Positions 36,402 to 46,305 of a stretch of 64,000 nucleotides of DNA are shown here, piece after piece. The stretch's first letter is position 1; each line of letters begins with the position of its first letter. The notes beneath the pieces are model-generated. The model did not search any database, was not told the DNA's origin, and was given only the letters and a program-made list of their open reading frames with translations. This DNA is from Brevibacterium sp. RIT 803 (GTDB lineage Bacteria; Actinomycetota; Actinomycetes; Actinomycetales; Brevibacteriaceae): contig NZ_JAFEMW010000001.1 in assembly GCF_016892625.1 (NCBI RefSeq), forward strand, positions 806,001-870,000. Direction: 5' to 3'. The position numbers and the translations under genes are program-made.

Positions 36402-36816
36402 TTCACAAGCTCCCAGAATTCATAACAAAGTGGTAGACCCCTCTCGGGGCATTAGGATATTCTAACAGTCAACTCTAGTTGAACTGCGCGCTTTCAGGCG
36501 GCGGGCTCACGCCACTACGAAGCTGTTTGATATTCAAGTAATCTTTCGTCAACTGAAGCGGAGAGCCCCACGGTCCACCGCTAATGCAGTCTCCACAATG
36601 GCGAGTCTGAGTATCGAGTCCACAGCTCGTCATTTGCCAGAAGACACTGACTGACCAAGTTCCAAGCGTTCATGCTGACTGTGCCCCCGCCATGTATCCT
36701 CGATCAAAGTAACTACAAGTTGCCCGCGGAGTCAGGCAACACACTCGGACACGGAACAGCTGAAAAGCTTTCGTACCAGGAAAACACCGCACCGCTTTCA
36801 TATTTTGGAGCCCCTA
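36402..36816. other. Divergent promoter region of the central wall-polymer locus
   Basis: There is no gene in this 415 bp. For the minus strand, a TAGAAT -10 candidate lies at 36464-36459 about 55 bases before the synthase start, next to the palindrome at 36469-36482. For the plus strand, TATCCT at 36696-36701 is a possible -10 and GTTGCC/GGCAAC (36720-36741) a small hairpin. The rest shows nothing recognisable. Confidence 0.4.
36469..36482. promoter_or_regulatory. Palindrome beside the CDP-polyol synthase promoter
   Basis: TCAACT-ct-AGTTGA is a perfect inverted repeat with a two-base spacer, five bases upstream of the TAGAAT element on the minus strand. Its position between -35 and -10 suits an operator. 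Confidence 0.4.
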
Positions 36817-38682
36817 TTGGCTGAGTCCACCGACACGGACCAAAACGTCGATCGCGATGGTCGGCAGGAGATCGACGTCAGCGTGATCATTCCCGCATAC
36901 AACTGCGAATCGCTCGTTGAGGAGACGATCCGCTCGGTGACGAGCCAGGAATTCCTCGATCAGCGACTGGAGATCATCGCAGTCGACGACGGCTCGACCG
37001 ATGCGACATTCTCGGTGCTCAGTCGACTATCTGAACTCATAGACGAGCTGACCGTATTCACCATCCCCAACAGCGGTTCAGCCTCGGCGCCCAGGAACGT
37101 TGGGCTCGATCACGCTCGCGGACGATACGTATTCTTCCTCGACGCCGATGACAAGCTGGCGCCAAACGCGCTGAGGCGCCTCGTTACAGTTGCAGACGAC
37201 ACGAATTCCGGTGTCGTGCTCTGCAAACTAGGTGAGTTTGGTTCTCAGAAACGAGCAAGCAATGTTCCCACCCAGGCATTCAAGAAAACTGTCTACGAAG
37301 TCGATTACATCGATTCCAAGGCATACACAACGCTGGGCGCTCTCAAGCTGTATCGACGCTCCATATTGCAAGAGAACGACATTCGGTTCCCACTCGGATA
37401 TACGATCGGCGAAGATCAGCCATTCGCGATGGAAGCCTACTTCCACAGTCCTCATGTATCGATTCTCGCCGACAGGGTCTATTACTGGGCACGCGGACGG
37501 GACGACGGAACCAACGTCACTAGCCAAGGGCAGTCGGCCCGAAAACATTATCTGAAGATAAAGACACTCATCGGAGTGATCGCAAACGGACCAGAGACTG
37601 GAAGCAGAAGAAGCACACTCCTTCGCCGGCCACTTACTGCGAACGCTGGCGTCCGCACCGTGTTCGGCAAGCCGTGGTTGCTGGATTTCGGCAGGGACGA
37701 ACGTCAGAAGATGGTTACTGAATTTCAAGAGCTGATTACGCCCCTATGGAATGACGAGCTGCGGGCAAGCGGAACTTTGGAGTCACAGCTCCTCATTGAT
37801 CAGTTAGCAGCTGGAGACATCGAGTCGCTCGAGGCCATCAGCAATAGCATGGCGAACAACGAACCGATTCCGCTGAAGTTCGATGAGTCGCAATCACAGT
37901 TCTTCTACCAATCTGCCCGTGGCTCCCAGTTCGACAATCTCAACCTGAAGCTCAACACACGGGGACAGGCAATCTGGCGCACGGGTTCCGACCTTCACCT
38001 ACGCGGTTCGCTTGGGATCGACGGCGACTCGCGGGGGCCAGACACCGCACAGATGGTCTGGACTCACCGCCGGGACTCCGTGGACAAGCGTTTCACGGTG
38101 GATCTGACACATACCGCCAACATCGGAGAGGGTGGCAGCGTCCAATTCGAAGTTGCGATCCCGATAGACCAGCTGGATCGCCCCGGCGAGTGGGACGCGT
38201 TCGTCGAGGCAAGCTGGGGGACATTCACATTGAGCTCGAGGTTCGGCAAATCCAAAGCTCCGTCAATCAACACCAGCCCAACGTTCGTTGGCTCCCCTGT
38301 TTGCGCTGCAATCATCTACACGCGATTTGGCAATCTCACCATCGACGTGGGGCCCACACAGAAATACCTTTCTCCAGACAACACGGGAATTGCCGAAGTT
38401 GCAGGGAAACTCACGCTATTCAAAAATGAAGTCGCCACACTACGTGGCGATCTTGAATATTTTGCCGGGGCGAAAGTTCAATCGTCCAAAAGAACCCAGT
38501 TAATCGATGCTGAATTCGTGAAATACAGTGGCGACTGCGCATCTGTAGTTATTCCACGATCGGTCTTCAAACACGGCCCCTATATAATTTCACTGATCGA
38601 TGTTGAAGGTAACCTGCACACCATCGACGACTCGTCCAGCAAAAGAATCAGTCTCCGTCAGCTGCGGCACGGAGCCAGTTGA
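36817..38682 (+). CDS. GT2 glycosyltransferase, TarS/TarP-like polymer glycosyltransferase
   Basis: This 621-residue protein has a GT-A domain at the N-terminus: DVSVIIPAYNCESLVEETI, VDDGSTDATF, NSGSASAPRNVGLDHARGRYVFFLDADDK (DxD-type metal site at about 105), and a GEDQPF catalytic-loop block near residue 205. The layout NSG..PRN, then LYRRSILQENDIRFP, then GEDQPF resembles TarS/TarP, the staphylococcal glycosyltransferases that decorate poly(ribitol phosphate), as I recall them. The C-terminal about 300 residues fit the beta-rich modules those proteins carry. The TTG at 36817 has GGAG six bases upstream. It is divergent from the CDP-polyol synthase, which suits a role in modifying its polymer. 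Confidence 0.75.
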   Translation: MAESTDTDQNVDRDGRQEIDVSVIIPAYNCESLVEETIRSVTSQEFLDQRLEIIAVDDGSTDATFSVLSRLSELIDELTVFTIPNSGSASAPRNVGLDHARGRYVFFLDADDKLAPNALRRLVTVADDTNSGVVLCKLGEFGSQKRASNVPTQAFKKTVYEVDYIDSKAYTTLGALKLYRRSILQENDIRFPLGYTIGEDQPFAMEAYFHSPHVSILADRVYYWARGRDDGTNVTSQGQSARKHYLKIKTLIGVIANGPETGSRRSTLLRRPLTANAGVRTVFGKPWLLDFGRDERQKMVTEFQELITPLWNDELRASGTLESQLLIDQLAAGDIESLEAISNSMANNEPIPLKFDESQSQFFYQSARGSQFDNLNLKLNTRGQAIWRTGSDLHLRGSLGIDGDSRGPDTAQMVWTHRRDSVDKRFTVDLTHTANIGEGGSVQFEVAIPIDQLDRPGEWDAFVEASWGTFTLSSRFGKSKAPSINTSPTFVGSPVCAAIIYTRFGNLTIDVGPTQKYLSPDNTGIAEVAGKLTLFKNEVATLRGDLEYFAGAKVQSSKRTQLIDAEFVKYSGDCASVVIPRSVFKHGPYIISLIDVEGNLHTIDDSSSKRISLRQLRHGAS

Positions 38683-38735
38683 TTCACACATGCCTTTCAC
38701 CCCGACGCCGCGAGTATGAAAAGGATTCTGTCTGA

Positions 38736-39989
38736 ATGAACATAATCTTGACCAAGTCAGCAAAAGCACGTAAGCAGCGCCTTGGCCGTTTGCAGACAGA
38801 TCTGGAAGCGGCGCTGATGACAGACGAGCAGTTAAGCCGCATATGGTTCTGGAAGAACGAGACGCTGGTGCTGGAGTACTCAACCAGTTACGGAGTGAAA
38901 TACGCGTTCGACATCAATTGCACGGCTAGCGGCTACAATCTGCAGATCGTCGGAAGAGGCGACCCATCAAGATACGCTGTCAGGCAGAGAATCGGTGTGA
39001 TCTCCAAAGCGGTCAAGGGGCATCCGAACCGGATCCTGGAAACCTGGCCGTTGACGGTTGACCGCAGAACCCTAGTACTTGAGCTTGTCACCGCGATTCG
39101 TCGCGTACAATCACTGATGTCTGTAGTCCAGGAGCATCCCGATCGCTACGTCCCCGGATATTGGTGGGACCAACAGAGCAACTTCGGTGATCAGATCGGT
39201 CCGTGGTTGATCGAGATGATCACCGGCAGACCTGCGTTCAATACGATTGCGTTGCCCAATGCCGGACATGCAGTGATGACAGCGGGTTCCATTATCACCG
39301 GTATGAATAGGCCCGGTATGTCGGTTTGGGGATCCGGACTCATCGCACCCATTGATTCCGCCACCGCGCAGCGTTTGAAGTCTCGGCGGCCCCACACGAT
39401 TCGTGCGGTGCGAGGAGAACTCACTCGAACAGAATTGGTTGAGCACTTGGGATGGGATGTCCCTGAGCTGTTCGGGGATCCTGCCCTCCTGCTGTCGACC
39501 TTCTATCGGCCACACGCATTGGCCTTGGGAGAGCCTCGACCCGCCGTGGTTCCCCATTACGCGCACAGAAGTCTCTTCGAGGGCCACTCCGAACGGCGCG
39601 AGTTCGACATCATCGATGTCAGGAAATCGCCTGAGGCCGTCGTCGCTCAAATTGCGAATGCCTCAACCATTGCATCAACCTCGCTCCATGGACTGATCAT
39701 TGCCCAGGCCTATGGCGTGCCTTGGATCAGACTTCGGATTTCTGACCAACACCTTGTTGGTCAGGATTTCAAGTTCGAAGATTTTTACTCAACGATCTCC
39801 AGGGACCAGGTTGCCGAAATTTCTCTGTCTAAAGATGACGTGTCGAATGCCGATCTGCGTGAAATTCTGAAATCGGCGAGCATTCCCGACTCCAGATACG
39901 ACGTTGCATCGCTCATTCGCGCATTCCCTTCAACCGATATTCCGCAGCTCCCCGGTGACTACGCGTCATATGGGCCCAGCGCGGTGTGA
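38736..39989 (+). CDS. Polysaccharide pyruvyl transferase family protein
   Basis: This 417-residue protein would add pyruvate from phosphoenolpyruvate as a ketal to a sugar or polyol. WWDQQSNFGDQIGPWLIEMITG (about 145-165) is the N-terminal glycan-side block of the family, followed by VWGSGLIAP (about 205), IRAVRGELTR (about 225) and ASTSLHGLIIAQAYGVPWIRL (about 312), the conserved S-x-x-H-x-x-I block of the PEP site. It lies between the TarS-like and a phosphotransferase gene on the same strand. A second pyruvyl-transferase domain lies at 43535-46195. Confidence 0.8.
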   Translation: MNIILTKSAKARKQRLGRLQTDLEAALMTDEQLSRIWFWKNETLVLEYSTSYGVKYAFDINCTASGYNLQIVGRGDPSRYAVRQRIGVISKAVKGHPNRILETWPLTVDRRTLVLELVTAIRRVQSLMSVVQEHPDRYVPGYWWDQQSNFGDQIGPWLIEMITGRPAFNTIALPNAGHAVMTAGSIITGMNRPGMSVWGSGLIAPIDSATAQRLKSRRPHTIRAVRGELTRTELVEHLGWDVPELFGDPALLLSTFYRPHALALGEPRPAVVPHYAHRSLFEGHSERREFDIIDVRKSPEAVVAQIANASTIASTSLHGLIIAQAYGVPWIRLRISDQHLVGQDFKFEDFYSTISRDQVAEISLSKDDVSNADLREILKSASIPDSRYDVASLIRAFPSTDIPQLPGDYASYGPSAV

Positions 39990-40289
39990 GCCGCTGGGAA
40001 TTCACCACCAGCTGACCGTCGGCATGTATTGGACCCGTAGCTCCATCTTCTATTCTAATTGTGTTGGCCTCTCCATCTATAGCGGTGCCGTCTCCGTCGA
40101 CGTAAGTCAGTGTGTCTGTCGGTCCCCAGCTCACACTGCACCTCCTGATGCGAAGCGTCGATCAGGTTCACATTGAACGAACAGTTCCTCTTGTCTTTGA
40201 TCCGTATGATGAAGCATGAAAATATTTGCCGGGGTAAGCGATTTACCCGGGGAAGCTACTGGCCCCGTTCCGTTCTTGAAAGGTCCACT
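39990..40289. other. Intergenic region before a phosphotransferase gene
   Basis: There is no convincing gene in these 300 bases. Longer in-frame starts of the next gene fall in this stretch, but the GTG at 40290 has the only good ribosome site. No clear promoter or hairpin was found. Confidence 0.4.
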
Positions 40290-41570
40290 GTGAAAAACCT
40301 GGTTCGTAAGACAGCTCTGAAGGCTGTGCGGTCGTCTGCATGGAAGAAGACCAGCAAATGGATCAGGGGCACAGAACGCTGGAAGCAGCTGGAGGACGAA
40401 TACGATGGGAGCTATGTCAAGGGCGACGTCGTCGTCTACTTCGGTGATCGTAAGCCCAAGTTCTACCAGCTCAGTCAGTGGATACCGGTTCTCGAAGAGC
40501 TCCACCGGAGGCACAGAGTCGTCCTCGTGCTCCGCAAGCCCTCCTCATTGCTTCAGGCTCGTGAGATCACGCGCCTGCCCATGGTCCTCAAACGTAGATT
40601 CGATCCACTCCACACCTTCTACCATGCCAACGATTTCAAGCTTGCACTCTATGTGAACAACGGAATGTCGAACTTCCAGTCCCTCGGGTTCGCACCCATG
40701 GTCCACGTTCACGTCAATCATGGTGAGTCCGACAAACTCAGCATGGTCTCCAACCAAGCGAAGTCGTATGACAAGGTCTTCGTAGCTGGCGATGCCGCAA
40801 TCAACCGGTATCGCAAATCACTTATCGATTTTGATGAGTCCGCTCTGACCAAGATTGGGAGGCCTCAGTTGGACATAGACAGGGTTCCCGAGTTGGAGGC
40901 CTCGTCGACGAGGACCATCATGTACGCACCGACGTGGGAGGGCGAGAACGACGCGAACAATTATACGTCCGTCGACCTGTTCGGCCCCAAGATCATTGAA
41001 GCCGCACTGGGCCTCGGCGATACTCGTGTCATCTACAAGCCACACCCCCGTGTTGCAGCCTCCAATAAAACCGCCATGGCGGAATCGAATGCACGCATCA
41101 TAGAACTCATCGAGACCGCCAACGAATCCATCATCGACGAATCTCTGCAGCATCAGATCCTGATGGAAGGTGACATCCTCGCGATGTTCGATGCCGTCGA
41201 CCTGCTCGTTACGGACATCTCCAGCGTCGGTCTCGACTACCTCTATATGCGCCCGGAGAAGCCTCTGGTGCTGACAGATCGCCGTGACGATACAGCAAAG
41301 CTCAACGACGAGGCGCCAGTCAGTCAAGCTACGCCCATTATCGACGGAACGACCGTGAATCAGACAGAGGCTCTGCTGCGAGAGCAGCTGACGAATGACG
41401 GGTCGGCCGAGGCCCGCCAGGAGCTACGCCGCCACTACTTCGGTGAAGGAAAGAAGGGCGCGTCGACCGTGCTCTTCGCTGATGCTGTCAGCACGCTGAT
41501 TGCCAACAGAACGTCGGATATGTCCAGGTATCATTTCGAGAGCACCAACGCCGAGGCTAGCGACGAGTAG
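40290..41570 (+). CDS. CDP-polyol phosphotransferase family protein (TagB/TagF-like)
   Basis: This 426-residue paralogue of the protein at 30056-31306 shows VYFGDRKPKFYQLSQW, VHVNHGESDKLSMVSNQAKSYDKVFVAG, YAPTWEGENDANNYTS, YKPHPRVAAS and VTDISSVGLDYLYMRPEKPLVLTDR, all in family order. The basic N-terminus (about 1-25) may bind membrane. GTG at 40290 sits seven bases after AAAGG and fits the paralogue's length; longer in-frame starts lack a site. It closes a plus-strand group with the GT2 and pyruvyl-transferase genes and is convergent with the next gene. Donor choice is not determinable from sequence. Confidence 0.85.
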   Translation: MKNLVRKTALKAVRSSAWKKTSKWIRGTERWKQLEDEYDGSYVKGDVVVYFGDRKPKFYQLSQWIPVLEELHRRHRVVLVLRKPSSLLQAREITRLPMVLKRRFDPLHTFYHANDFKLALYVNNGMSNFQSLGFAPMVHVHVNHGESDKLSMVSNQAKSYDKVFVAGDAAINRYRKSLIDFDESALTKIGRPQLDIDRVPELEASSTRTIMYAPTWEGENDANNYTSVDLFGPKIIEAALGLGDTRVIYKPHPRVAASNKTAMAESNARIIELIETANESIIDESLQHQILMEGDILAMFDAVDLLVTDISSVGLDYLYMRPEKPLVLTDRRDDTAKLNDEAPVSQATPIIDGTTVNQTEALLREQLTNDGSAEARQELRRHYFGEGKKGASTVLFADAVSTLIANRTSDMSRYHFESTNAEASDE

Positions 41571-41585
41571 CTGTGGCTTCTCGTC

Positions 41586-43481
41586 TCAGTCCAGAGGCCG
41601 GGGACGCACGGAGAAGTTGCCGAGATTCGTCGCGTACCACTCTCGGGCACCGACGTTCTTCGGAGCGTAGTCCTTCGGCGGTCGGATTCTTCGCTTAGCG
41701 TTCCATGGATCCTGTGGGCGTCGCAGGCATACATCGAAGGTCTCGCCCTTCGACTCGGAGAATTTGTCAGCATCGATGTCGAATACGATCTTCGTTCCAC
41801 GCCCAAATGCCCGGCGTTCGACAACCGGCTCAGTGCACAGGAAGTAGTTGTTCCGCTTCCGTCCAACCAGTACGAGCTGCAGGGGAGCTGCGGCCGATTC
41901 CTGGATTTGGCCGAACTCGAGTTCGATACGTGAGCCTTGCGCAGATGGGGTAACTCGCAGTGCGTTCGCGTTGATCGCTTGGACGGACTCCCGAGGGCCG
42001 ATGTTCGGAAGTGACGCAGGTTTAAGCGCTTCAAGCACCGTTTTCCAACGCTGGTAGCCGACTCCTGGAAGATACTCTTCGACCGTCGTCATCGCGGCCC
42101 TCCGCATCGCGGCGATGCGTTCCGGGCCGAGCCCTAGGAACGCTTCAATCTGATCGGCCAGTGCCCCGATGTCACCTCGGGGAGTGACGAAGCCGTTGTG
42201 TCCCTGCTCCACCAAATCTCTGGGACCGTAGGTGATGTCGTAGACGATGGGCACACATCCGGCACCCATTGATTCCATCATCGCCAGCGGCAGCCCCTCG
42301 CTGGTACTGGTCAGAGTGGAGAAGGACGCGGATTGCAGTCGTTCAGGAACGTCGTTGACGTATCCAGGGAGTTCCACGCGGTCCTTGACGCTGAGATCCG
42401 CAATGAGCTGTTCGAGCTTTTGACGTTCGCCGCCTTCTCCGAGGACTGTGAGCGTGATGTCCACTCCTCTGTCCTTCAGTAGCGCTACAGCTCTGATCAC
42501 ATGATCAACCCGTTTGAGCGGAATGAGGTTAGCGATCATCACAGCGCTGTTCACTTGGCGGTCCGTCGGTGCTTCGGCCAGAACAGCCCCGGACGGCAAC
42601 TCACCTGTCAGGAATTTGATGTTCGATCCGCAGATTCCCGTGGCCGTGACCGCCTCAGCTTGCTGTTGAGTCTGAATCCCAACAGCGTCGAAGCGGTCGA
42701 AGTTGCGCATAGTCTCCACTCGACGACGAAGAAACTCCCCGTGCGGTCCGTTCCAGGGATGGCGAAGATGAGAGCCGTGCATGAACAGGACCAGCGCGAA
42801 TGTACGATCCGAAATCTCGTGGACAAACTCACTGATCTTCTTGTCATCGACGATGAGGACGGCAGGCTCGTCAATGATAGTCGCCGTGATCCAGGCATTG
42901 TAGAAGTCTCGTGGTCGATTCCATTCAGCGATCGGGTCGCCCGCTGCCGAGTGGAGAACGAAACGACGACCGATCTTGGGATCCTGCACATCAGTGAGCA
43001 ACAGGCTGTTATCGCCCCGCAGGTAGTCACGACGGACGATACCGCTGGTGCTCGAAGTGCGGAACACATCGTAGAACTCGGTGATGCTCTCAACCTCACC
43101 GTCCGCCTGAGGCACGGGGACTGTTGGAGTCTTCCCACCCAATGAGGCCAGCTCAGAATCAGACCGGTCACGTAAGTCCTGCCAGATGTTGACCAGCTCG
43201 ACGTGCTCGTTTATCCGTCCTTCTGAGAGCAGCCGGGTCCGTGTCGTGTCTACATCCATTCGCGGACTGAAAGTCAACAGCGTCTGCGACAGCGGATGAC
43301 CATATTCCTGAAAACTGCGGATCCGACGCAGTGCAGCCGTCGTCATCCCTCCGATAGATTCCGGGATTCCCCAAACAGCGTTGTAGACATGCACCGCGTC
43401 GGTCCCAATGGGAACCTTGTGGTCGACCGTCTCCCGAGTGACCTCAGGAGCGCCATGGAACAGTCGATTAATCAGGCTCAC
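41586..43481 (-). CDS. GT4 glycosyltransferase, TagE/TarM-like
   Basis: This 631-residue protein resembles the retaining glycosyltransferases that put alpha-sugars on teichoic-acid chains (TagE, TarM). The N-terminal block VHVYNAVWGIPESIGGMTTAALRRIRSF (about 30-57) is the G-G-M-T donor-lobe motif of that group. The C-terminal lobe has MIANLIPLKRVDHVIRAVALL (about 325), VLGEGGERQKLEQL and STSEGLPLAMMESMGAGCVPIVY (about 400), which is the E-x7-E retaining-GT motif. The final about 110 residues are a beta-rich tail. Another member is at 59319-61232. Its stop lies 15 bases from the stop of the convergent phosphotransferase gene. Confidence 0.8.
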   Translation of the reverse strand: MSLINRLFHGAPEVTRETVDHKVPIGTDAVHVYNAVWGIPESIGGMTTAALRRIRSFQEYGHPLSQTLLTFSPRMDVDTTRTRLLSEGRINEHVELVNIWQDLRDRSDSELASLGGKTPTVPVPQADGEVESITEFYDVFRTSSTSGIVRRDYLRGDNSLLLTDVQDPKIGRRFVLHSAAGDPIAEWNRPRDFYNAWITATIIDEPAVLIVDDKKISEFVHEISDRTFALVLFMHGSHLRHPWNGPHGEFLRRRVETMRNFDRFDAVGIQTQQQAEAVTATGICGSNIKFLTGELPSGAVLAEAPTDRQVNSAVMIANLIPLKRVDHVIRAVALLKDRGVDITLTVLGEGGERQKLEQLIADLSVKDRVELPGYVNDVPERLQSASFSTLTSTSEGLPLAMMESMGAGCVPIVYDITYGPRDLVEQGHNGFVTPRGDIGALADQIEAFLGLGPERIAAMRRAAMTTVEEYLPGVGYQRWKTVLEALKPASLPNIGPRESVQAINANALRVTPSAQGSRIELEFGQIQESAAAPLQLVLVGRKRNNYFLCTEPVVERRAFGRGTKIVFDIDADKFSESKGETFDVCLRRPQDPWNAKRRIRPPKDYAPKNVGAREWYATNLGNFSVRPRPLD

Positions 43482-43534
43482 TGTTTGCTTCCTTCCTCAG
43501 TTCCCACTTGTGTCATCCTTGACCACGGCTGGTT

Positions 43535-46195
43535 TCACGACGGCAGAGCCATATGACCGTGATGACGAACCTGACGTCGCCAGTTCACGATCTTGGGGCT
43601 GTTCGCAGTCTCCCAGTGAGCGCGAACGTTCCAATCGGTGTCGAGTTCGATATATCGCCCGCCCACCGAGATCTGGAGTGAGTCAACATAGTTAATGCCA
43701 ACATTCTTCAACAGGCCGATGACTCTTTCTGCTATGCCCTCGCTGCGAAGACGAGCAAGATTGAGCACGGAAACCTGTGGATCGAACAGTACGAAATCTT
43801 CACTCAGCGTGCTGTGACTGGCGAAGACGAAGTCCAGCGCACCCTCGTAATCATCCTTGAATGAGCTGGCTACCCGTCGCATGAGGGTGAGACCGCTGGT
43901 CCGAGCCTTCCTCACGTCTCTTTTCGCTGCGAGAAGAGACGTGCCCAAGTCGATACTCGCAAGTTCTGCGATGTCCGCAGTCACCTCAGCCGCGGCTGGA
44001 ATGACGACAAGCTTCTCATTGTCGGCAAACAGCGTCGGGAGGAGGGCCTGGACCAGCTCGTCTGTCTCGTTGATGCCAGGAATGGACACAGGGTCAAGCA
44101 CACGGATCGTGCCCTTGGTCAGTTGAGACCGGATGCCATCGGCTCGATCCGCGGTGAGAGCACCCGATGCCACCCACAGCCGATAAGGACCGGAGGCATG
44201 ATCGTCTATGGACTGTGCAGCCGTGCTCACCAGATGCTCCTCGCCCTTGTTCACCGACAGATAGACATCAGCAGTCCCTGCTTCGGGCAGGGGGCGTTCG
44301 GCCGCGCCGGTCGCGGCAGCGATTTCAGCGCTCGTGACGTCGGGCAGATGGGCCGTGGCGAGGTATTCGTCCGCAACGGCCATATCGGCTTCGGTAATCT
44401 CAGTCCACTTGGCATAGACCTCGTTCTCCGAGGCTCCAGAGGCGATGAGTGGGATGATCACTGAGAGTTTGTCCAGGATTCCGGTTCGGATCGCATCGAA
44501 CTCGGCGTCATTGATCCCGTACAGTCCGCCGAACCGAGAGTCCGACTTGTTCTTGGGTTCGAACTCTACCTCGGCACCCACCGAACGCGCAGGAAGGTTG
44601 GCGTGCAGCCGCGACGTCAGCACACGCTTGTACTTGTAGGCGTAGTCGCCAACCCAGCTCAGCGCCAACTCGAGGTTCTCCGGGAAAGTCTTGTCTCGGA
44701 TCGCGGTGACAGTCTGCTTCTTCTTGGGCCCTTTGCCGCCCTTCATCCAGTCGATCCGCAGTGTGCCGGTTCGACGGTCAGGCTCGCGGGCCGGGAACAC
44801 CGTATCGATGGTCGTGGTCAGACAGCCTGAGAAGAAGGCAGGGACTCCGACGGCCCGCAGCACTGCCACCGACTGCCAGTCCCGGCAGCCCACGGGCCCA
44901 TACTTCTTCAGATAGGCGATGGCATCTGGGGTGAGCATTTCGGGATACCGGATGAACACCGACAGCAGGATCGGGCGGAGGTTGGGATGGAACGGAATAT
45001 TGAATGATTTTCCGAATATGTCGTGCATATACCATCCGAAGGAGATATACCACGTGTCTTCTGGGATGTCTTGGTAAACGTTGCCGTCACGATAGACCTC
45101 GACCAGGTTGAGCTCAGCCTCGGGGCCCTCGTACTTCCTTTCGGCTTTGACTGATTTCCGCAGCTTCGAGAAGAGCTCCGTCAGCCCGCTGTCTCCCGTG
45201 AAGCTCAGATTCTCATATCTCAGGAGGTGTCCAAGTGAAGCCACCGTCTGTATGTAATCACCGATATTGCGTGAGCGGATGCCGGGCTGGTCGTAGCTGA
45301 GCACACCGAAGTTGCGCTTCCCAGGTGTCGTCGGAAGAGGCTGCAGGTGCACTCCGCCGGGAAGCCAATCTCGCATCCTCATGAGTTCGTAATGGACGGA
45401 CGCCTCAAGGTTATCGGCTCCCCATGCGAGGCGACTCTCGATAAGGGTGCGGACATGTTCGAAGGCATCGATGCAGAAGGCGGATTCGGCTGTGCGCAGC
45501 ACAGCCTTGGAGGTCCATCGCTCAGTGTCGCCCGTCTGGTTAGAACGTTCGATGAGAGGAAGCGCTTCATCACCAAGTGTGTCAATGGCGGTTGGGTAGT
45601 ACTCCACAGCCGCGGCGGTGATGAGTTCTCGATCCTCAACGCGTTCGAATTCGGCCCAAGCAACGTCCGGATCAGACGAGCGATGGTATGCCATTCCCAA
45701 TAGGACTCGGCCGATCTGATCGTGTTCGGGCCGACGGCGCAGGTTCAATCCGATCGAAACAGCCTCCCCATGGAGACCAGCGTCGATGAGCGCTCTGCCA
45801 GCTTCGACCATTGATCCGCCCAGTGACGACCCGCTGATCAGAGCTTCAGCCAATACTGAATCCGCCTTCAGGCGTGCGAGTTCACGGAGCTTGGCCTCGA
45901 CTTCCTTCTTCGTCGGTGCGACCGTCCAACCGTCGGTATCATCGGAGGTACGACCTTTGAGACCGGTTGCCAGATTTCGATAAGAACGAGCCGTGTCAGC
46001 CGCGATCTGCTTCGAGCCGCCAACGGACTTCGAGGTTCCTTTGGCACCTGCTTCGCCACGCTCTCGAATGTATCTGGTTCCGGAAGCCCTCTCCACAGCA
46101 GGAAGAGCACGCCGAGCGATGCCGTGGACCACGGGTTTGACCAGCTCTCTTCCTTTGCTGATGAAACGGTCGGTCGCTTTTCGTTGATTGCTCAC
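43535..46195 (-). CDS. Pyruvyl transferase fused to a GT8-like domain lacking the DxD motif
   Basis: This 886-residue protein has three parts. Residues about 100-270 form a TPR-like helical region (EAGRALIDAGLHGEAVSIGLNLRR). Residues about 294-600 carry the pyruvyl-transferase fold: NFGVLSYDQPGIRSRNIGDYIQ, GPVGCRDWQSVAVLRAVGVPAFFSGCLT and VLTSRLHANLPARSVG. The last about 240 residues follow the order of a GT8 domain: VYLSVNKGEEHLVSTAAQSI, then LVVIPAAAEVTADIAELASIDLG, SVLNLARLRSEGI and LDTDWNVR. Where GT8 enzymes have the metal-binding YLDADxxV, this one has VIPAAAEV, so both Asp are Ala. GTG at 46195 was chosen because AAAGGA lies just upstream; a TTG at 46246 is less likely. Confidence 0.7.
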   Translation of the reverse strand: MSNQRKATDRFISKGRELVKPVVHGIARRALPAVERASGTRYIRERGEAGAKGTSKSVGGSKQIAADTARSYRNLATGLKGRTSDDTDGWTVAPTKKEVEAKLRELARLKADSVLAEALISGSSLGGSMVEAGRALIDAGLHGEAVSIGLNLRRRPEHDQIGRVLLGMAYHRSSDPDVAWAEFERVEDRELITAAAVEYYPTAIDTLGDEALPLIERSNQTGDTERWTSKAVLRTAESAFCIDAFEHVRTLIESRLAWGADNLEASVHYELMRMRDWLPGGVHLQPLPTTPGKRNFGVLSYDQPGIRSRNIGDYIQTVASLGHLLRYENLSFTGDSGLTELFSKLRKSVKAERKYEGPEAELNLVEVYRDGNVYQDIPEDTWYISFGWYMHDIFGKSFNIPFHPNLRPILLSVFIRYPEMLTPDAIAYLKKYGPVGCRDWQSVAVLRAVGVPAFFSGCLTTTIDTVFPAREPDRRTGTLRIDWMKGGKGPKKKQTVTAIRDKTFPENLELALSWVGDYAYKYKRVLTSRLHANLPARSVGAEVEFEPKNKSDSRFGGLYGINDAEFDAIRTGILDKLSVIIPLIASGASENEVYAKWTEITEADMAVADEYLATAHLPDVTSAEIAAATGAAERPLPEAGTADVYLSVNKGEEHLVSTAAQSIDDHASGPYRLWVASGALTADRADGIRSQLTKGTIRVLDPVSIPGINETDELVQALLPTLFADNEKLVVIPAAAEVTADIAELASIDLGTSLLAAKRDVRKARTSGLTLMRRVASSFKDDYEGALDFVFASHSTLSEDFVLFDPQVSVLNLARLRSEGIAERVIGLLKNVGINYVDSLQISVGGRYIELDTDWNVRAHWETANSPKIVNWRRQVRHHGHMALPS

Positions 46196-46305
46196 TCGCC
46201 TAGTCCTTTGCAGAGGTTTCGGTGGTCCGTCGGTTGTCACGATCAATCGGTTTTACACTATCCAATTCGCCTGATGAATCGGCAAGAGATCATTCTGCTG
46301 ATCAT

